DNA of 64,000 bases from Phycisphaeraceae bacterium (GTDB taxonomy: Bacteria > Planctomycetota > Phycisphaerae > Phycisphaerales > UBA1924), in NCBI GenBank assembly GCA_019636695.1, contig JAHBXD010000003.1:369410-433409 (forward strand), read 5' to 3'. The translations under genes were made by a program, and so were the position numbers. The notes under the pieces are model-generated. The model was not told the DNA's origin. It saw only the letters and a list, made by a program, of their open reading frames with translations, and did not search any database. Below are positions 54,384-62,883 of this stretch, piece after piece (positions within the stretch are counted from its first letter, which is position 1; the number at the start of each line of letters is the position of its first letter).

Positions 54384-54674
54384 ATGCCCGCTGAACGCCG
54401 CCGCTCGCCCCGAGTCCCCTCCGACCGCGCCTGCAAACTCTTCCACGCACCTTCCCTCCGCTTCCTCCCGGGACGCACCCGAAACCAATCCGCCGACGGC
54501 TTCCTCATCGACATCCCCCCCACCAACACCCTCCACCCGGGAGACCCCCTCCGCTTCGCCCTCGACGACCACCCCCTCCTCGCCCACGATGCCCTCGCGC
54601 CGGCGCGCATCGTCCGCTGCGAATACACACCTCACCGGCTCACCCTCGCCATCACCCTCGAACCCATCGCCTGA
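54384..54674 (+). CDS. Minimal PilZ-like protein
   Basis: 96 residues. It has both c-di-GMP signature parts: RxxxR at R6-R10 (RRSPR) and NxSxxG at N34-G39 (NQSADG), separated by the expected 24-residue spacing. The remainder (LHPGDPLRFALDD...PARIVRCEYTPHRLTLAITLEPI) fits the PilZ beta-barrel, which ends with a short strand. It has no other domain, so it may act as an adaptor. It lies in the gap between mraY and nadA. Confidence 0.7.
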   Translation: MPAERRRSPRVPSDRACKLFHAPSLRFLPGRTRNQSADGFLIDIPPTNTLHPGDPLRFALDDHPLLAHDALAPARIVRCEYTPHRLTLAITLEPIA

Positions 54675-54700
54675 GCACCCCCCACCTACCATCACGGAAC

Positions 54701-55936
54701 ATGCTCTGGCAGCCCTCACTCCCCCCCCGATACCTCAACCTCGGCCCCGATCAACTCGCCGAATGCATCACCCTCCGCCGAAACACACTCGGCGACGCCC
54801 TCGTCATCCTCGGCCACCACTACCAGGTTGATGACGTCATCCGCCACGCCGACCACACCGGCGACAGCCTCAAACTCAGCCAGATCGCCGCACGCGTCGC
54901 CACCGAACGACCCGTCAGATATGTCATCTTCTGCGGCGTCCACTTCATGGCCGAAACCGCCGACATGCTCACCCCCGACGATGTGAGCGTCATCCTCCCC
55001 GACCTCTCCGCCGGGTGCTCCATGGCCGACATGGCCCAGTACGACGACACCGAGCACGCCTGGGAACTCATCCACGAAACCCTCCGTCGCCAGGGCCGAA
55101 ACCCGCGCATCATCCCCATCACCTACGTCAACTCCTCCGCCGCCATCAAGGCCTTTGTCGGCGCTCGCGGCGGGGCCTGCTGCACCAGTTCCAACGCCGA
55201 CCGCGTCTTCGCCTGGGCCATGAACGGGGGCGACCACCCCGATCCCCACGACGACGTTCGAATCCTCTTCCTGCCCGATCAGCACCTCGGCCGCAACACC
55301 GCCGCACGCTTCGGCCTCGATGTCACCCGCGAAACCTGCCTCTACGACCCCCGCCGCACCCGCGCGGGCGATGCCCTCGGCGGCGCCACCCCCGAACAAC
55401 TCCGCGATGCTCGTGTCATACTCTGGGCCGGCCATTGCTCCGTGCACAAACTCTTCCGCCCCGAACACTGCGACCAGGTCCGCGCCGCCGACACCGCCGA
55501 TCCCTCGCGCCCCCCCACCACCATCCTCGTTCACCCTGAATGCGCCAAAGAAGTCGTCGACAAGGCCGACCTGGCCGGCAGCACCGAATACATCCTCGAT
55601 ACCCTCCGCAAGGCCCCGACCGGCAGCCGGTGGGCCGTCGGAACCGAGATCCACCTCGTCAACCGCATCGCCCGCGAATGTGCCGGTCGCAACGTCCACG
55701 TCCGCATCCTCAGCGATTGCCAGTGCCTCTGCACAACCATGTACCGCATCGACGAACCCCACCTCCTCTGGACACTCGATCACCTCTGCGCGCTCGACCC
55801 GCGTACCGGCGAACCGACAGGCAAACCGCCCAAACCCGTCAACGTCATCCGCGTCCATCCCGAAGTCCGCAAAGACGCCCTCCTCGCCCTTGACCGCATG
55901 CTCCGCCTCGCCCCGCGCGCTCAACCCATCGATTGA
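54701..55936 (+). CDS. nadA: Quinolinate synthase
   Basis: 411 residues. It condenses iminoaspartate and dihydroxyacetone phosphate to quinolinate, with a [4Fe-4S] cluster. Segments seen: ILGHHYQVDDVIRHADHTGDSLKL, IFCGVHFMAETADML, LPDLSAGCSMADM, ACCTSSNADRV, FLPDQHLGRNTA, VHPECAKEVVDKAD and the C-terminal Cys region SDCQCLCTTMYRI. Longer than the 300-350 residue norm, matching a long-form group. No nadB or nadC in the window. Confidence 0.94.
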   Translation: MLWQPSLPPRYLNLGPDQLAECITLRRNTLGDALVILGHHYQVDDVIRHADHTGDSLKLSQIAARVATERPVRYVIFCGVHFMAETADMLTPDDVSVILPDLSAGCSMADMAQYDDTEHAWELIHETLRRQGRNPRIIPITYVNSSAAIKAFVGARGGACCTSSNADRVFAWAMNGGDHPDPHDDVRILFLPDQHLGRNTAARFGLDVTRETCLYDPRRTRAGDALGGATPEQLRDARVILWAGHCSVHKLFRPEHCDQVRAADTADPSRPPTTILVHPECAKEVVDKADLAGSTEYILDTLRKAPTGSRWAVGTEIHLVNRIARECAGRNVHVRILSDCQCLCTTMYRIDEPHLLWTLDHLCALDPRTGEPTGKPPKPVNVIRVHPEVRKDALLALDRMLRLAPRAQPID

Positions 55937-55955
55937 CCCCCACCTACCCTCATGC

Positions 55956-56738
55956 ATGCACACACGGTTGCAGCGAGTTCTCCGGCAACACGCCCTCGCC
56001 TCCGCCGCCTGGGGCGTCGAATCGCTCCCGATCCGTCCGCGCCCAGCGCAACTTCCTGCCGTCGAGCCACCCGTGCCCACACCAACCCCCGCCAGGCAAC
56101 CTCGCCCGAAGCGCGCTGGTGCGCCCCAATCCCTCCTCGATGCGATCCGCGAACGCTACGAGCGCGATGCCCCGCACGCCCACTTCCCTACCGATCACAC
56201 CACGATCGTCTTCGGTGAAGGCGCTCCCGACGCCCGCCTCATGTTCATCGGTGAAGCCCCAGGCGCCGACGAAGATCGCCTCGGTCGCCCCTTCGTCGGC
56301 CGAGCCGGACAACTCCTCGACAAAATGATCACCGCCATGGGCCTCAAACGCGAAGAGGTCTACATCGCCAACGTCCTCAAAACACGCCCACCCAACAACG
56401 ACACCCCGACCCCCGAACAAGCCCGACGCTGCGCTCCCTACCTCTTCGCCCAGATCGCCGCCGTCCAACCCGAGGCCATCGTCACCCTCGGCCTACCCGC
56501 CACACGACTCCTCCTCGAAACCGATGCCGCTATGGCTCGCCTTCGCGGCACATGGGCCTCTTTCACCATCCCCGAACCCGATCCGCTCGATCTCCTGCCG
56601 CCTGATCTGCTCGGGCAAACCTTCGCGGTCATGCCCACCTACCACCCCGCCTACCTGCTGCGTTCCTACACGCAGGAAAATCGACAGAAGGTCTGGTCAG
56701 ACCTGCGTTTGGTGATGGACAGGCTCGGCATCGCCTGA
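55956..56738 (+). CDS. Family-4-like uracil-DNA glycosylase with missing Fe-S ligands
   Basis: 260 residues from the ATG at 55956. The catalytic fold is clear: FIGEAPGADEDRLGRPFVGRAGQLLDKM (residues 98-124) and the late TYHPAYLLRS motif. Known family-4 enzymes bind [4Fe-4S] through four Cys: a CxxC pair before the first strand, one in the VLKCRPP segment and one about 16 residues later. Here the N-terminal region has no Cys, the third is T143 (VLKTRPPNN), and only C159 (ARRCAPYL) remains. A Pro-rich stretch (about 27-56) precedes the domain. It should still excise uracil if the fold is stable without the cluster, but this is untested. Confidence 0.85.
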   Translation: MHTRLQRVLRQHALASAAWGVESLPIRPRPAQLPAVEPPVPTPTPARQPRPKRAGAPQSLLDAIRERYERDAPHAHFPTDHTTIVFGEGAPDARLMFIGEAPGADEDRLGRPFVGRAGQLLDKMITAMGLKREEVYIANVLKTRPPNNDTPTPEQARRCAPYLFAQIAAVQPEAIVTLGLPATRLLLETDAAMARLRGTWASFTIPEPDPLDLLPPDLLGQTFAVMPTYHPAYLLRSYTQENRQKVWSDLRLVMDRLGIA

Positions 56739-57190
56739 AGTCCGTTGTTTTCCCTAGTTTCGATCCGCACATCTCCCTGTTTTTTTCTGCGCATCGGAAC
56801 CAACTCAACCTTCAGACGTATAGATCATCAAGACGGCTGGGGGAGGACGAACACCAGTTCACATTCGGCTCGAACAAACCCACACGCATCGTTCCACCCG
56901 CGTCGATGCGCATCCGTCTGACATCCCAGACCCCCACGAGACCCGGTGCTTGGCGTTCCGCTGAGTGCCGGGAACTTTTTTGCCCCATGCCCATGCCCAT
57001 GCCCATGCCCTTCGCCCTCTCGTGTTCCGTGGGCGCTGCCGGCCCTGCGCCACCGCAGCGCGACCGGGGCCGAACAACCAGCACAAGACTTGAAGTGACT
57101 GCATCATCTTCTGACGCGGCGGCATCGAGCCGGACACATCGCACGACTCGACCAGTGGCGCAGGTTCGGTGGATGAACACGGGTACGCGC
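56739..57190. other. Gene-free spacer between UDG and restriction genes
   Basis: 452 bp between convergent genes. Open frames on both strands lack ribosome binding sites and family similarity. It holds a (CCATGC)4 run at 56985-57008 and separates GC-rich chromosome from the lower-GC restriction-modification pair. Confidence 0.55.
56985..57008. repeat. (CCATGC)4 hexamer repeat
   Basis: Four perfect tandem copies of CCATGC, followed by CC. In one minus-strand frame it would encode Gly-Met repeats, but that frame is not a credible gene. It is a short slippage-prone microsatellite. Confidence 0.8.
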
Positions 57191-57772
57191 TTACGCCTCG
57201 GACTTCGGATCATTCGGAGTGAAGCCCGTGATTCGGGAGAGATAGGCGAGTCCCTCGCGCAGCGTGCCTCCGTGGCCGCGTAGCCAACCGTGAACCGCCT
57301 TCGGATTCACCGTCAACCACGCGGTATCCGAACCCGACGCTCCACCATGCTGTGTAGTTAAATTGCTGGTCTCCCGCCAGTAATGGTGAATGTCGCGCTT
57401 CTCGATCACCCAGCAATGGGCATCGAATGGGCTTATCCCCAGACAGATAACCAAGTCGTATTGCTGGTCGCGTAGTTGCTGGAAGGTGTAGGAGCCGTTC
57501 TCCCAGAGAGTGGAGAACTTGATCTCGACGGCATTGTTCTCAATCACCCTGTCCGCTTCTGAGTTCATCGCGCGGGTGACGTTGAAACCGCGAGCGGCAA
57601 GCCAGCCGGCAACGAGTTTCTCTCCAATCGCGCCCTTCTGGCGGGAGGGACGAGTACGAATCCACGCGAACGGCGAACCTCTCCACGCTGCATCGTCTTC
57701 GGTGTAGTCGGCTTCAAGAGTGGCTGAGATTCCGGCGAGAATCTTTACCTCCGGGTCCATCCGTTCGATCAT
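57191..57772 (-). CDS. Putative type II restriction endonuclease (PD-(D/E)xK)
   Basis: 193 residues from the ATG at 57772, which overlaps the methyltransferase stop as ATGA. No named enzyme family is recognised. A PD-(D/E)xK-like active site is visible: E51 in the first helix (GAIGEKLVAGWLAARG), D74 and then E83-I-K85 in EADRVIENNAVEIKFS, followed by the strand-helix YTFQQLRDQQYDLVICLGI usual after the catalytic Lys. Position directly behind a methyltransferase supports the restriction role. GC content is lower than in neighbouring genes, which suggests transfer. Confidence 0.7.
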   Translation of the reverse strand: MIERMDPEVKILAGISATLEADYTEDDAAWRGSPFAWIRTRPSRQKGAIGEKLVAGWLAARGFNVTRAMNSEADRVIENNAVEIKFSTLWENGSYTFQQLRDQQYDLVICLGISPFDAHCWVIEKRDIHHYWRETSNLTTQHGGASGSDTAWLTVNPKAVHGWLRGHGGTLREGLAYLSRITGFTPNDPKSEA

Positions 57773-58677
57773 GCGCGCTCTCCGATGGCGTCTAGGAGTG
57801 TCGGTTCCGGTAGATCGGCTGGCGACGGTTCCCAACCGTGAAACTTCGGTTGGGCAAACGCCAGCCGCTTCGCCATGACGCGGAGCGCTTCTTCGTTGTG
57901 GTCCACCAGAACCGCGCTGCGCCCGAGTCGAATCGCGGACTCGCCGATCGTCCCGCTCCCCGCGAAGAAGTCCAGGACACGATCACCGGGGTTTGTATGC
58001 ACCTTGATAATGCGATCAATGATGGCAAGCGGCTTCTGTGTTGGGTAGCCCGTCTTCTCTTTCCCGTTCGGACTTACGATGGTGTTCCACCAAGTATCCG
58101 TGGGTGTCTTCCCACGTTCCGCCTTCTCCGGGCCGACAAGTCCGGGGGCCATGTAGGGGATGCGGTCAATATCTTCATAGCGATAGGTGTAGTTCTCGGG
58201 GTCTTTGGCATACCAGAGAATGTTGTCATGCTTCGGGGACCATCGGCCCTTTGCGCGTGCGCCGTAGTCATACGCCCAGATGATTTCGTTGATGAACGAT
58301 TCGCGCCCGAAGATTGAATCGAGCAGAACCTTCGCGTAGTGCACCTCGCGATAGTCAAGGTGAAGGAAGAAACTGCCGTTGGGTTTGAGGAGTCGGCGCG
58401 CCTCCTCGAGCCGTGGTTCGAGAAAGGCGAGATAGTCCGTGAAGGTATCCGCGTATGCCTTCGTGCCGATGCGCACCGTGCGGTAGCGCTGCCCCTTGAA
58501 GCCCGTTCGGTCGCCCTCATCGTCCCGCACGGTCTGAATTTGCGTTCGGGCTTGGGTCTTCCCCGTGTTAAAGGGCGGGTCGATGTAGATCAAGTCGAAG
58601 CAAGCAGATGGCCACTCCCGGAGGATCGAAAGATTGTCCCCAAAGTGGATATCAAGCGTCGGAGCGTCGCTGTGCAT
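57769..58677 (-). CDS. Type II site-specific DNA methyltransferase (beta-class)
   Basis: 302 residues from the ATG at 58677. Catalytic motif IV DPPF is at 33-36 in FDLIYIDPPFNTGK and precedes the AdoMet motif I VLDFFAGSGTIGES near residue 240, so the order is that of beta-class enzymes. DPPF predicts adenine-N6 (or less likely cytosine-N4) methylation. The target region between them (about 90-200) includes WAYDYGARAKGRWSPKHDNILWYAK. It guards the host against the endonuclease gene that it overlaps. Recognition site unknown. Confidence 0.88.
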   Translation of the reverse strand: MHSDAPTLDIHFGDNLSILREWPSACFDLIYIDPPFNTGKTQARTQIQTVRDDEGDRTGFKGQRYRTVRIGTKAYADTFTDYLAFLEPRLEEARRLLKPNGSFFLHLDYREVHYAKVLLDSIFGRESFINEIIWAYDYGARAKGRWSPKHDNILWYAKDPENYTYRYEDIDRIPYMAPGLVGPEKAERGKTPTDTWWNTIVSPNGKEKTGYPTQKPLAIIDRIIKVHTNPGDRVLDFFAGSGTIGESAIRLGRSAVLVDHNEEALRVMAKRLAFAQPKFHGWEPSPADLPEPTLLDAIGERA

Positions 58678-58756
58678 CACGGCAGTCTATCCCATGGACA
58701 TGTCGCTCGCCCGAGCATCGCGCCAGGCGCCCGCAATACAACCCACCCTCTCCCCC

Positions 58757-60448
58757 CTACCTCCCCGCCGGCTTCCCGCCCTTGCGCGGGTCGCTTGCTG
58801 CGTGCCACCCATCACGCCCTCGCGTGATCGCCTGCGCAGTGCCGAGCGCCGCGGCCTCGCGCACCGTGTGCCCGCGTGCGGCGAGTGCATCTCCCGCCAA
58901 GTGATTCTCAACATACACAATATCGGGCGACCACTGGTGATGCAGCCGCGTCGCCCCCACCGCTTCCCCGGCGTTCGCCCCGCCCAGAGCACGCGCAACC
59001 ACCTGCACCGTCGCAGAAATGATCCGCGGCCCCCCCGATGCCCCCGCCACCACCAACACCCGGCCCTCCTCATCCAGCACGATCGTCGGCGTCATGCTGC
59101 TCAGCGGGCGCTTCCCCGCCTCGGGTGCGTTCGCAGCGCTCTGCGTCAGCCCGAATGCGTTGGCGCTCCCCGGCCGTGTCGTAAAATCATCCATCTGGTT
59201 GTTCAGTACGATGCCGAATGACTCTGCCGCGAGCTTCGCGCCGAACGCCAGGTTGATCGTCTCCGTGCAACTCACCGCCCCGCCCCAGCGATCAACCACG
59301 CAGAAATGACTGGTCCCGCCGCCCGCTCCCGCCTCCGCCGCGGGCGCTCCCGCGCGCCCGTACGTCTCAATCGCCTGCGTTCCCGCATCGTCATACCGCA
59401 ATGCGCGACCCGCCAGTTCCCCTTCCGCAAGCAACGCTTCCACCGGCACCGGCACGAACTCCGGATCGGCCATGTACCGCGCTCGATCCGCGAATGCGTG
59501 CTTCATCCCCTCGGCAAGGCGATGCGCCCACGTCGCATCCTCCGACCATCCTCCCGTGCGATGCATGAAATCGAGCACCTGCACCAGCGCAACCCCACCG
59601 CTGCTCGGCGGCGGCATCGACAACACCGCCCGCCCCCCCACTTCATGCCGCAGCGGCGCAGTTTCACGCACACGAAACGCTGCAAGATCAGCCGCCGTCA
59701 TCACCCCCCCGTCACGCGCGATCCGCTCGACAATCGCCTCGCCGATCACCCCGCCGTACATCGCGCCCGCGCCATCGCGTGCGATCAGCCGAAGCGCATC
59801 GGCCTGCGCGGGCGTCCGCACCTTCGATCCCTGGGCGACGTGCCCTTCATGCAGATATATGCGCCAGACATAATCAAATCGCGAACGCCACGATGCATCG
59901 TCACGAAAACGTGGAATCAGGCTTCGAACTTCCTGCATATAGTGCGCATCAACCGCAAACCCCTCCTCGGCATACCGGATCGCCGGCGCCAACACCACCT
60001 CTCGCGGCAGCGTGCCATATCGCTCCAGCGCATACAGCAGCCCAGCCACCGTCCCCGGCACGGCCGACGCCATCCCCCCCACCCGGCTTGCCTCCTCCTC
60101 CAGCCCCTCGTAACTCGTCGGCCGAATCGCTCCCGGGCACGTCTCCCGATAGTTGATCGCCGTCTCAACCCGACCGTGCCTCGGGTCGGCGGGCAGATAA
60201 ATCACCATGAACCCCCCGCCCCCGATCCCGCACGAATACGGACGAACCACCGACAACGCAAAACTCGTCGCGACCGCCGCATCCACGGCGTTCCCGCCCA
60301 GCGCCAGCATCTCCGCGCCCGCCCGCGAGGCAAGCGCATGGTCCGCCGCCACCGCCTCGCGCGCATAGACCGCCGACCACGGCTCCGGCTCATCCGCCGA
60401 CGCCGCCACCGCACAACACACCCAAACGATCAAGAGCAGTCGAAGCAT
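58757..60448 (-). CDS. ggt: Gamma-glutamyltransferase
   Basis: 563 residues. Signal peptide MLRLLLIVWVCCAVAASA. The large-subunit part has ASRAGAEMLALGGNAVDAAVATSFALSVVRPYSCGIGGGGFMVIYL, a typical start. The autocleavage Thr that becomes the N-terminal nucleophile is in GGGTSHFCVVD, and the small subunit has NNQMDDFT, PLSSMTPTIVLDE and GASGGPRIISATVQV. It hydrolyses glutathione or transfers gamma-glutamyl groups in the periplasm. Probably the last gene of a four-gene minus-strand operon. Confidence 0.95.
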   Translation of the reverse strand: MLRLLLIVWVCCAVAASADEPEPWSAVYAREAVAADHALASRAGAEMLALGGNAVDAAVATSFALSVVRPYSCGIGGGGFMVIYLPADPRHGRVETAINYRETCPGAIRPTSYEGLEEEASRVGGMASAVPGTVAGLLYALERYGTLPREVVLAPAIRYAEEGFAVDAHYMQEVRSLIPRFRDDASWRSRFDYVWRIYLHEGHVAQGSKVRTPAQADALRLIARDGAGAMYGGVIGEAIVERIARDGGVMTAADLAAFRVRETAPLRHEVGGRAVLSMPPPSSGGVALVQVLDFMHRTGGWSEDATWAHRLAEGMKHAFADRARYMADPEFVPVPVEALLAEGELAGRALRYDDAGTQAIETYGRAGAPAAEAGAGGGTSHFCVVDRWGGAVSCTETINLAFGAKLAAESFGIVLNNQMDDFTTRPGSANAFGLTQSAANAPEAGKRPLSSMTPTIVLDEEGRVLVVAGASGGPRIISATVQVVARALGGANAGEAVGATRLHHQWSPDIVYVENHLAGDALAARGHTVREAAALGTAQAITRGRDGWHAASDPRKGGKPAGR

Positions 60449-60470
60449 CCATGCAGCCTACCGCACGGCG

Positions 60471-60707
60471 CTACATCCTCCCAAGTACGGCCGTCAACGC
60501 CCCGAGCACCAGCAGCACGATCAAGACCGCCGCGGTCACGACTGCCCACTTCGGCGTCCCCCCACCGCCGCCGCAGACCGGCGCGCCGCAGTGCGGACAT
60601 TCCTCCAACTCGTCATACACCTCGCGCCCGCATCCGCGGCACGTCACCCCGGCATCTCCATAACGCTCGAGGTCCGCCGCCTGGGGGCCGTCGTGGTCAT
60701 CGCGCAT
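60471..60707 (-). CDS. Small zinc-ribbon protein with one membrane helix
   Basis: 78 residues. A zinc ribbon VTCRGCGREVYDELEECPHCGAPVCGGG (two CxxC pairs) is followed by a C-terminal helix WAVVTAAVLIVLLVLGALTAVLG. No family function is known. It sits 22 bp before ggt and 17 bp after the orphan histidine kinase, so it is probably co-transcribed with both. Confidence 0.75.
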   Translation of the reverse strand: MRDDHDGPQAADLERYGDAGVTCRGCGREVYDELEECPHCGAPVCGGGGGTPKWAVVTAAVLIVLLVLGALTAVLGRM

Positions 60708-60724
60708 TTGAAATTGTACATCCT

Positions 60725-61435
60725 CTACGCCGCGCGATGGACCTGCTCAACCAGCACGGGGAATCGCAGCGACACGGTCGTCGCGCCGCGACGATCAACC
60801 TGGGCATCCATACAAATGCCGTACTTTGCTGCAATTTCGAGTGACGTCCGTAGCCCGATCCCGGAACCGTTGCTCCGAAATGCCAAGCCCTCAGGCGGCA
60901 ATCGGCCATCCTTGATCGCGTGCACCAAAATCTCCGGCATCGCTTGGCCGTCATTCCGGATAGATACCAATGCCCCACCATTCTCACTACTCAGGGTGAC
61001 TTCAATCCGACTCCCCGAGTCCGCCGCCGCCAAGGCATTGAGGATCAGGTTTGTCAGCAACTGATGGACTTGAATCGATGGAACCGCGACCGTCGCCCCG
61101 GCCCACTCATGCACACGTCGAACGGCAATGCACTTCGATGGATCGACCACCGACATCAGCCCGACAACCTCACGCACTACTTCCTCGACGCGGCAAGCCC
61201 CGCCCGCTTCAACCCGCCCCAACACGCCTTCGATGAGTTCGACAAGGCGAGACAGAGAACTCTGCACATGCGAGAGCAGGTGCTTGGTCCGATCGTCAAG
61301 GCGATCCTGGTCGAGTGCACGCTCAAGATACGCCTTCGCAGGCGTCAGCACATTGCCGACCTCATGGGCCAGGCGGCGCGCATCATGGAGGCATAACTGG
61401 GCTTCGGTTCGCTTCACACCCTCCCTATCGGACAC
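60725..61435 (-). CDS. Orphan soluble sensor histidine kinase
   Basis: 236 residues with no membrane helix or sensor domain. The phospho-acceptor is H24 in LAHEVGNVLTPAKAYLERAL. The ATPase part has N box HQLLTNLILNALAAAD, IRNDGQAMP (G1, with Gln instead of Gly in the usual D-x-G-x-G) and GSGIGLRTSLEIAAKYG (G2). No response regulator is adjacent. It may serve the REC protein at 44.5 kb or another partner; this is speculation. Probably in the operon with the Nudix gene 31 bp upstream. Confidence 0.82.
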   Translation of the reverse strand: MSDREGVKRTEAQLCLHDARRLAHEVGNVLTPAKAYLERALDQDRLDDRTKHLLSHVQSSLSRLVELIEGVLGRVEAGGACRVEEVVREVVGLMSVVDPSKCIAVRRVHEWAGATVAVPSIQVHQLLTNLILNALAAADSGSRIEVTLSSENGGALVSIRNDGQAMPEILVHAIKDGRLPPEGLAFRSNGSGIGLRTSLEIAAKYGICMDAQVDRRGATTVSLRFPVLVEQVHRAA

Positions 61436-61466
61436 TCGATTGGCCGGGTTGCATCTGAGTTGCCTT

Positions 61467-61907
61467 TCAGCGCGAAGGGATCCATGTGACCCCAGGTCTC
61501 AGGTCTCCGCCAGCGGCGAGCCAATCTCGTACCTGGACAGGGCGAAGATCGACCGACGCAATCGCATCGCGCTGTACCCATGCGAATTCGATCTCAGCTT
61601 CCAGCGACGGCACCACTACAGGGGCCGCTAGGGGGTGTTCCACGTGGAACACTAGGGATACCTCTTGCCTCAATCGCCCTTTCTGTTCGAAAATAAGCTC
61701 TTGTACGAGCAGTAGGGGGCCAGGAATCACTTCGGTCCCGAACTCCTCGGCGCACTCGCGGGCGAGGGCATCGGATGCGGATTCGCCGAACTCGACATGC
61801 CCGCCTGGGAGGTAGCCGTAGCCGGAATGGCGATTGATGCAGAGCAGGATGGCGTTTTCGGAGCGTAGAACTCCGCGGGCGATGAACTCGATGGACTGTG
61901 TTCGCAC
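61467..61907 (-). CDS. Nudix hydrolase
   Basis: 146 residues from the GTG at 61907, with GGAGGG seven bases upstream; an ATG start at 61958 would collide with the parB start and is less likely. The Nudix box G-x5-E-x7-REUxEExGU is complete in GGHVEFGESASDALARECAEEFGTEV. It hydrolyses a nucleoside diphosphate linked to another group; substrate unknown. The gene contains the parS site. Confidence 0.9.
   Translation of the reverse strand: MRTQSIEFIARGVLRSENAILLCINRHSGYGYLPGGHVEFGESASDALARECAEEFGTEVIPGPLLLVQELIFEQKGRLRQEVSLVFHVEHPLAAPVVVPSLEAEIEFAWVQRDAIASVDLRPVQVRDWLAAGGDLRPGVTWIPSR
61636..61651. promoter_or_regulatory. parS centromere site
   Basis: TGTTCCACGTGGAACA is a perfect 16-bp palindrome and matches the conserved bacterial parS consensus (TGTTNCACGTGAAACA) with one change in the right arm that restores symmetry. 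It is inside the Nudix gene, 306 bp before the parB start. Confidence 0.9.
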
Positions 61908-61956
61908 GTAGCCGCCCTCCTGGTTACACTCTGGCCGATCTGGGCAGGAGTGTGAC

Positions 61957-62883
61957 ATGTCACAACCGAAATCGTCAAGTTCGCCGCGGAAACTGGGACG
62001 AGGGCTGAGCGGGATGCTGGGTACACCGGTCGCGGTGCAGGCCATGGCGGAAACACCACAGGCTGAGGCTCGCGAGGCCGTGACCCAAGTCGATGTCGGC
62101 ACGATCCGGCCGAATCCGTTTCAGCCGCGGCAGGATATTTCCTCAGAGGGGTTGGCCCCGCTGATTGACTCAATTAAGCAGTCCGGGGTATTGCAGCCAA
62201 TCATAATACGTACGAAACAAGATCCAGATGGGCAAACGTTTTACGAACTGATCGCGGGTGAGCGGCGTTGGCGAGCGGCGAAGGCCGCCGGGTTGACGCA
62301 TGTGCCGGCGATTGTGCGCGAAGTCACGGATGAGCAGTCGGCAGAGATTGCGCTCATTGAGAACGTGCAGCGGGAGGACTTGAACACGATGGATCGCGCG
62401 TGGGCGATCCGGAATTTGCAGGATCGGTTCGGACTGACGGCGGGACAAGTGGGGGAGCGGGTGGGGCTTGATCGTTCGAGCGTGGCGAATTTTCTGCGGC
62501 TGACGGAATTGGAGCCGGAGATTCAATTGTTGGTGCGCGAGGGGCGGTTGTCGGCAGGGCACGGCAAGGCGCTTTTAGCGGTGACGTCGGCCCCGGTGCG
62601 GGTGGCGTTGGCCAAGTCTGCCGCATCGGGGGAGTGGTCGGTTCGTCGAACAGAGGGCGCGTGTAAGCAGGCGGAGCAGTTGGCGCCGGAGGAAGTGCTT
62701 GGGCCGACGACGATGAAGCCGCCGGCGGTGATCGACCTGGAGCGCCAGCTCGGGGCGTATCTGGGGACGAAGGTGGAGATCACGACGCGGCGCGCGGGAG
62801 CCGCGGGGACGATCGGCATCGAGTTTTACAGCCTGGATCATTTTGACGGGCTGATGGGGCGCATCGGGTTTCACTCTCGATAG
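61957..62883 (+). CDS. parB: ParB/Spo0J chromosome partition protein
   Basis: 308 residues. N-terminal KLGRGLSGML is the ParA-interacting tail. NPFQPR (53-58), GERRWRA (101-107) and ENVQREDLN (135-143) are the CTPase/sliding-clamp motifs. A helix-turn-helix covers about 159-182 (GLTAGQVGERVGLDRSSVANFLR), and the C-terminus forms the dimer domain. It binds parS and spreads on DNA to organise the origin region. No parA adjoins it in the window, and the codon usage just before the end is still GC-rich. Confidence 0.95.
   Translation: MSQPKSSSSPRKLGRGLSGMLGTPVAVQAMAETPQAEAREAVTQVDVGTIRPNPFQPRQDISSEGLAPLIDSIKQSGVLQPIIIRTKQDPDGQTFYELIAGERRWRAAKAAGLTHVPAIVREVTDEQSAEIALIENVQREDLNTMDRAWAIRNLQDRFGLTAGQVGERVGLDRSSVANFLRLTELEPEIQLLVREGRLSAGHGKALLAVTSAPVRVALAKSAASGEWSVRRTEGACKQAEQLAPEEVLGPTTMKPPAVIDLERQLGAYLGTKVEITTRRAGAAGTIGIEFYSLDHFDGLMGRIGFHSR

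Noticed and set aside
54716..56080. Long minus-strand open frame (454 codons) across nadA
   Set aside because: Antisense shadow of nadA with Gly/Asp/Val-rich low-complexity composition.
56812..57213. Minus-strand frame with Gly-Met repeats (133 codons)
   Set aside because: The repeats come from the CCATGC microsatellite; no ribosome binding site, no similarity, and it overlaps the restriction gene end.
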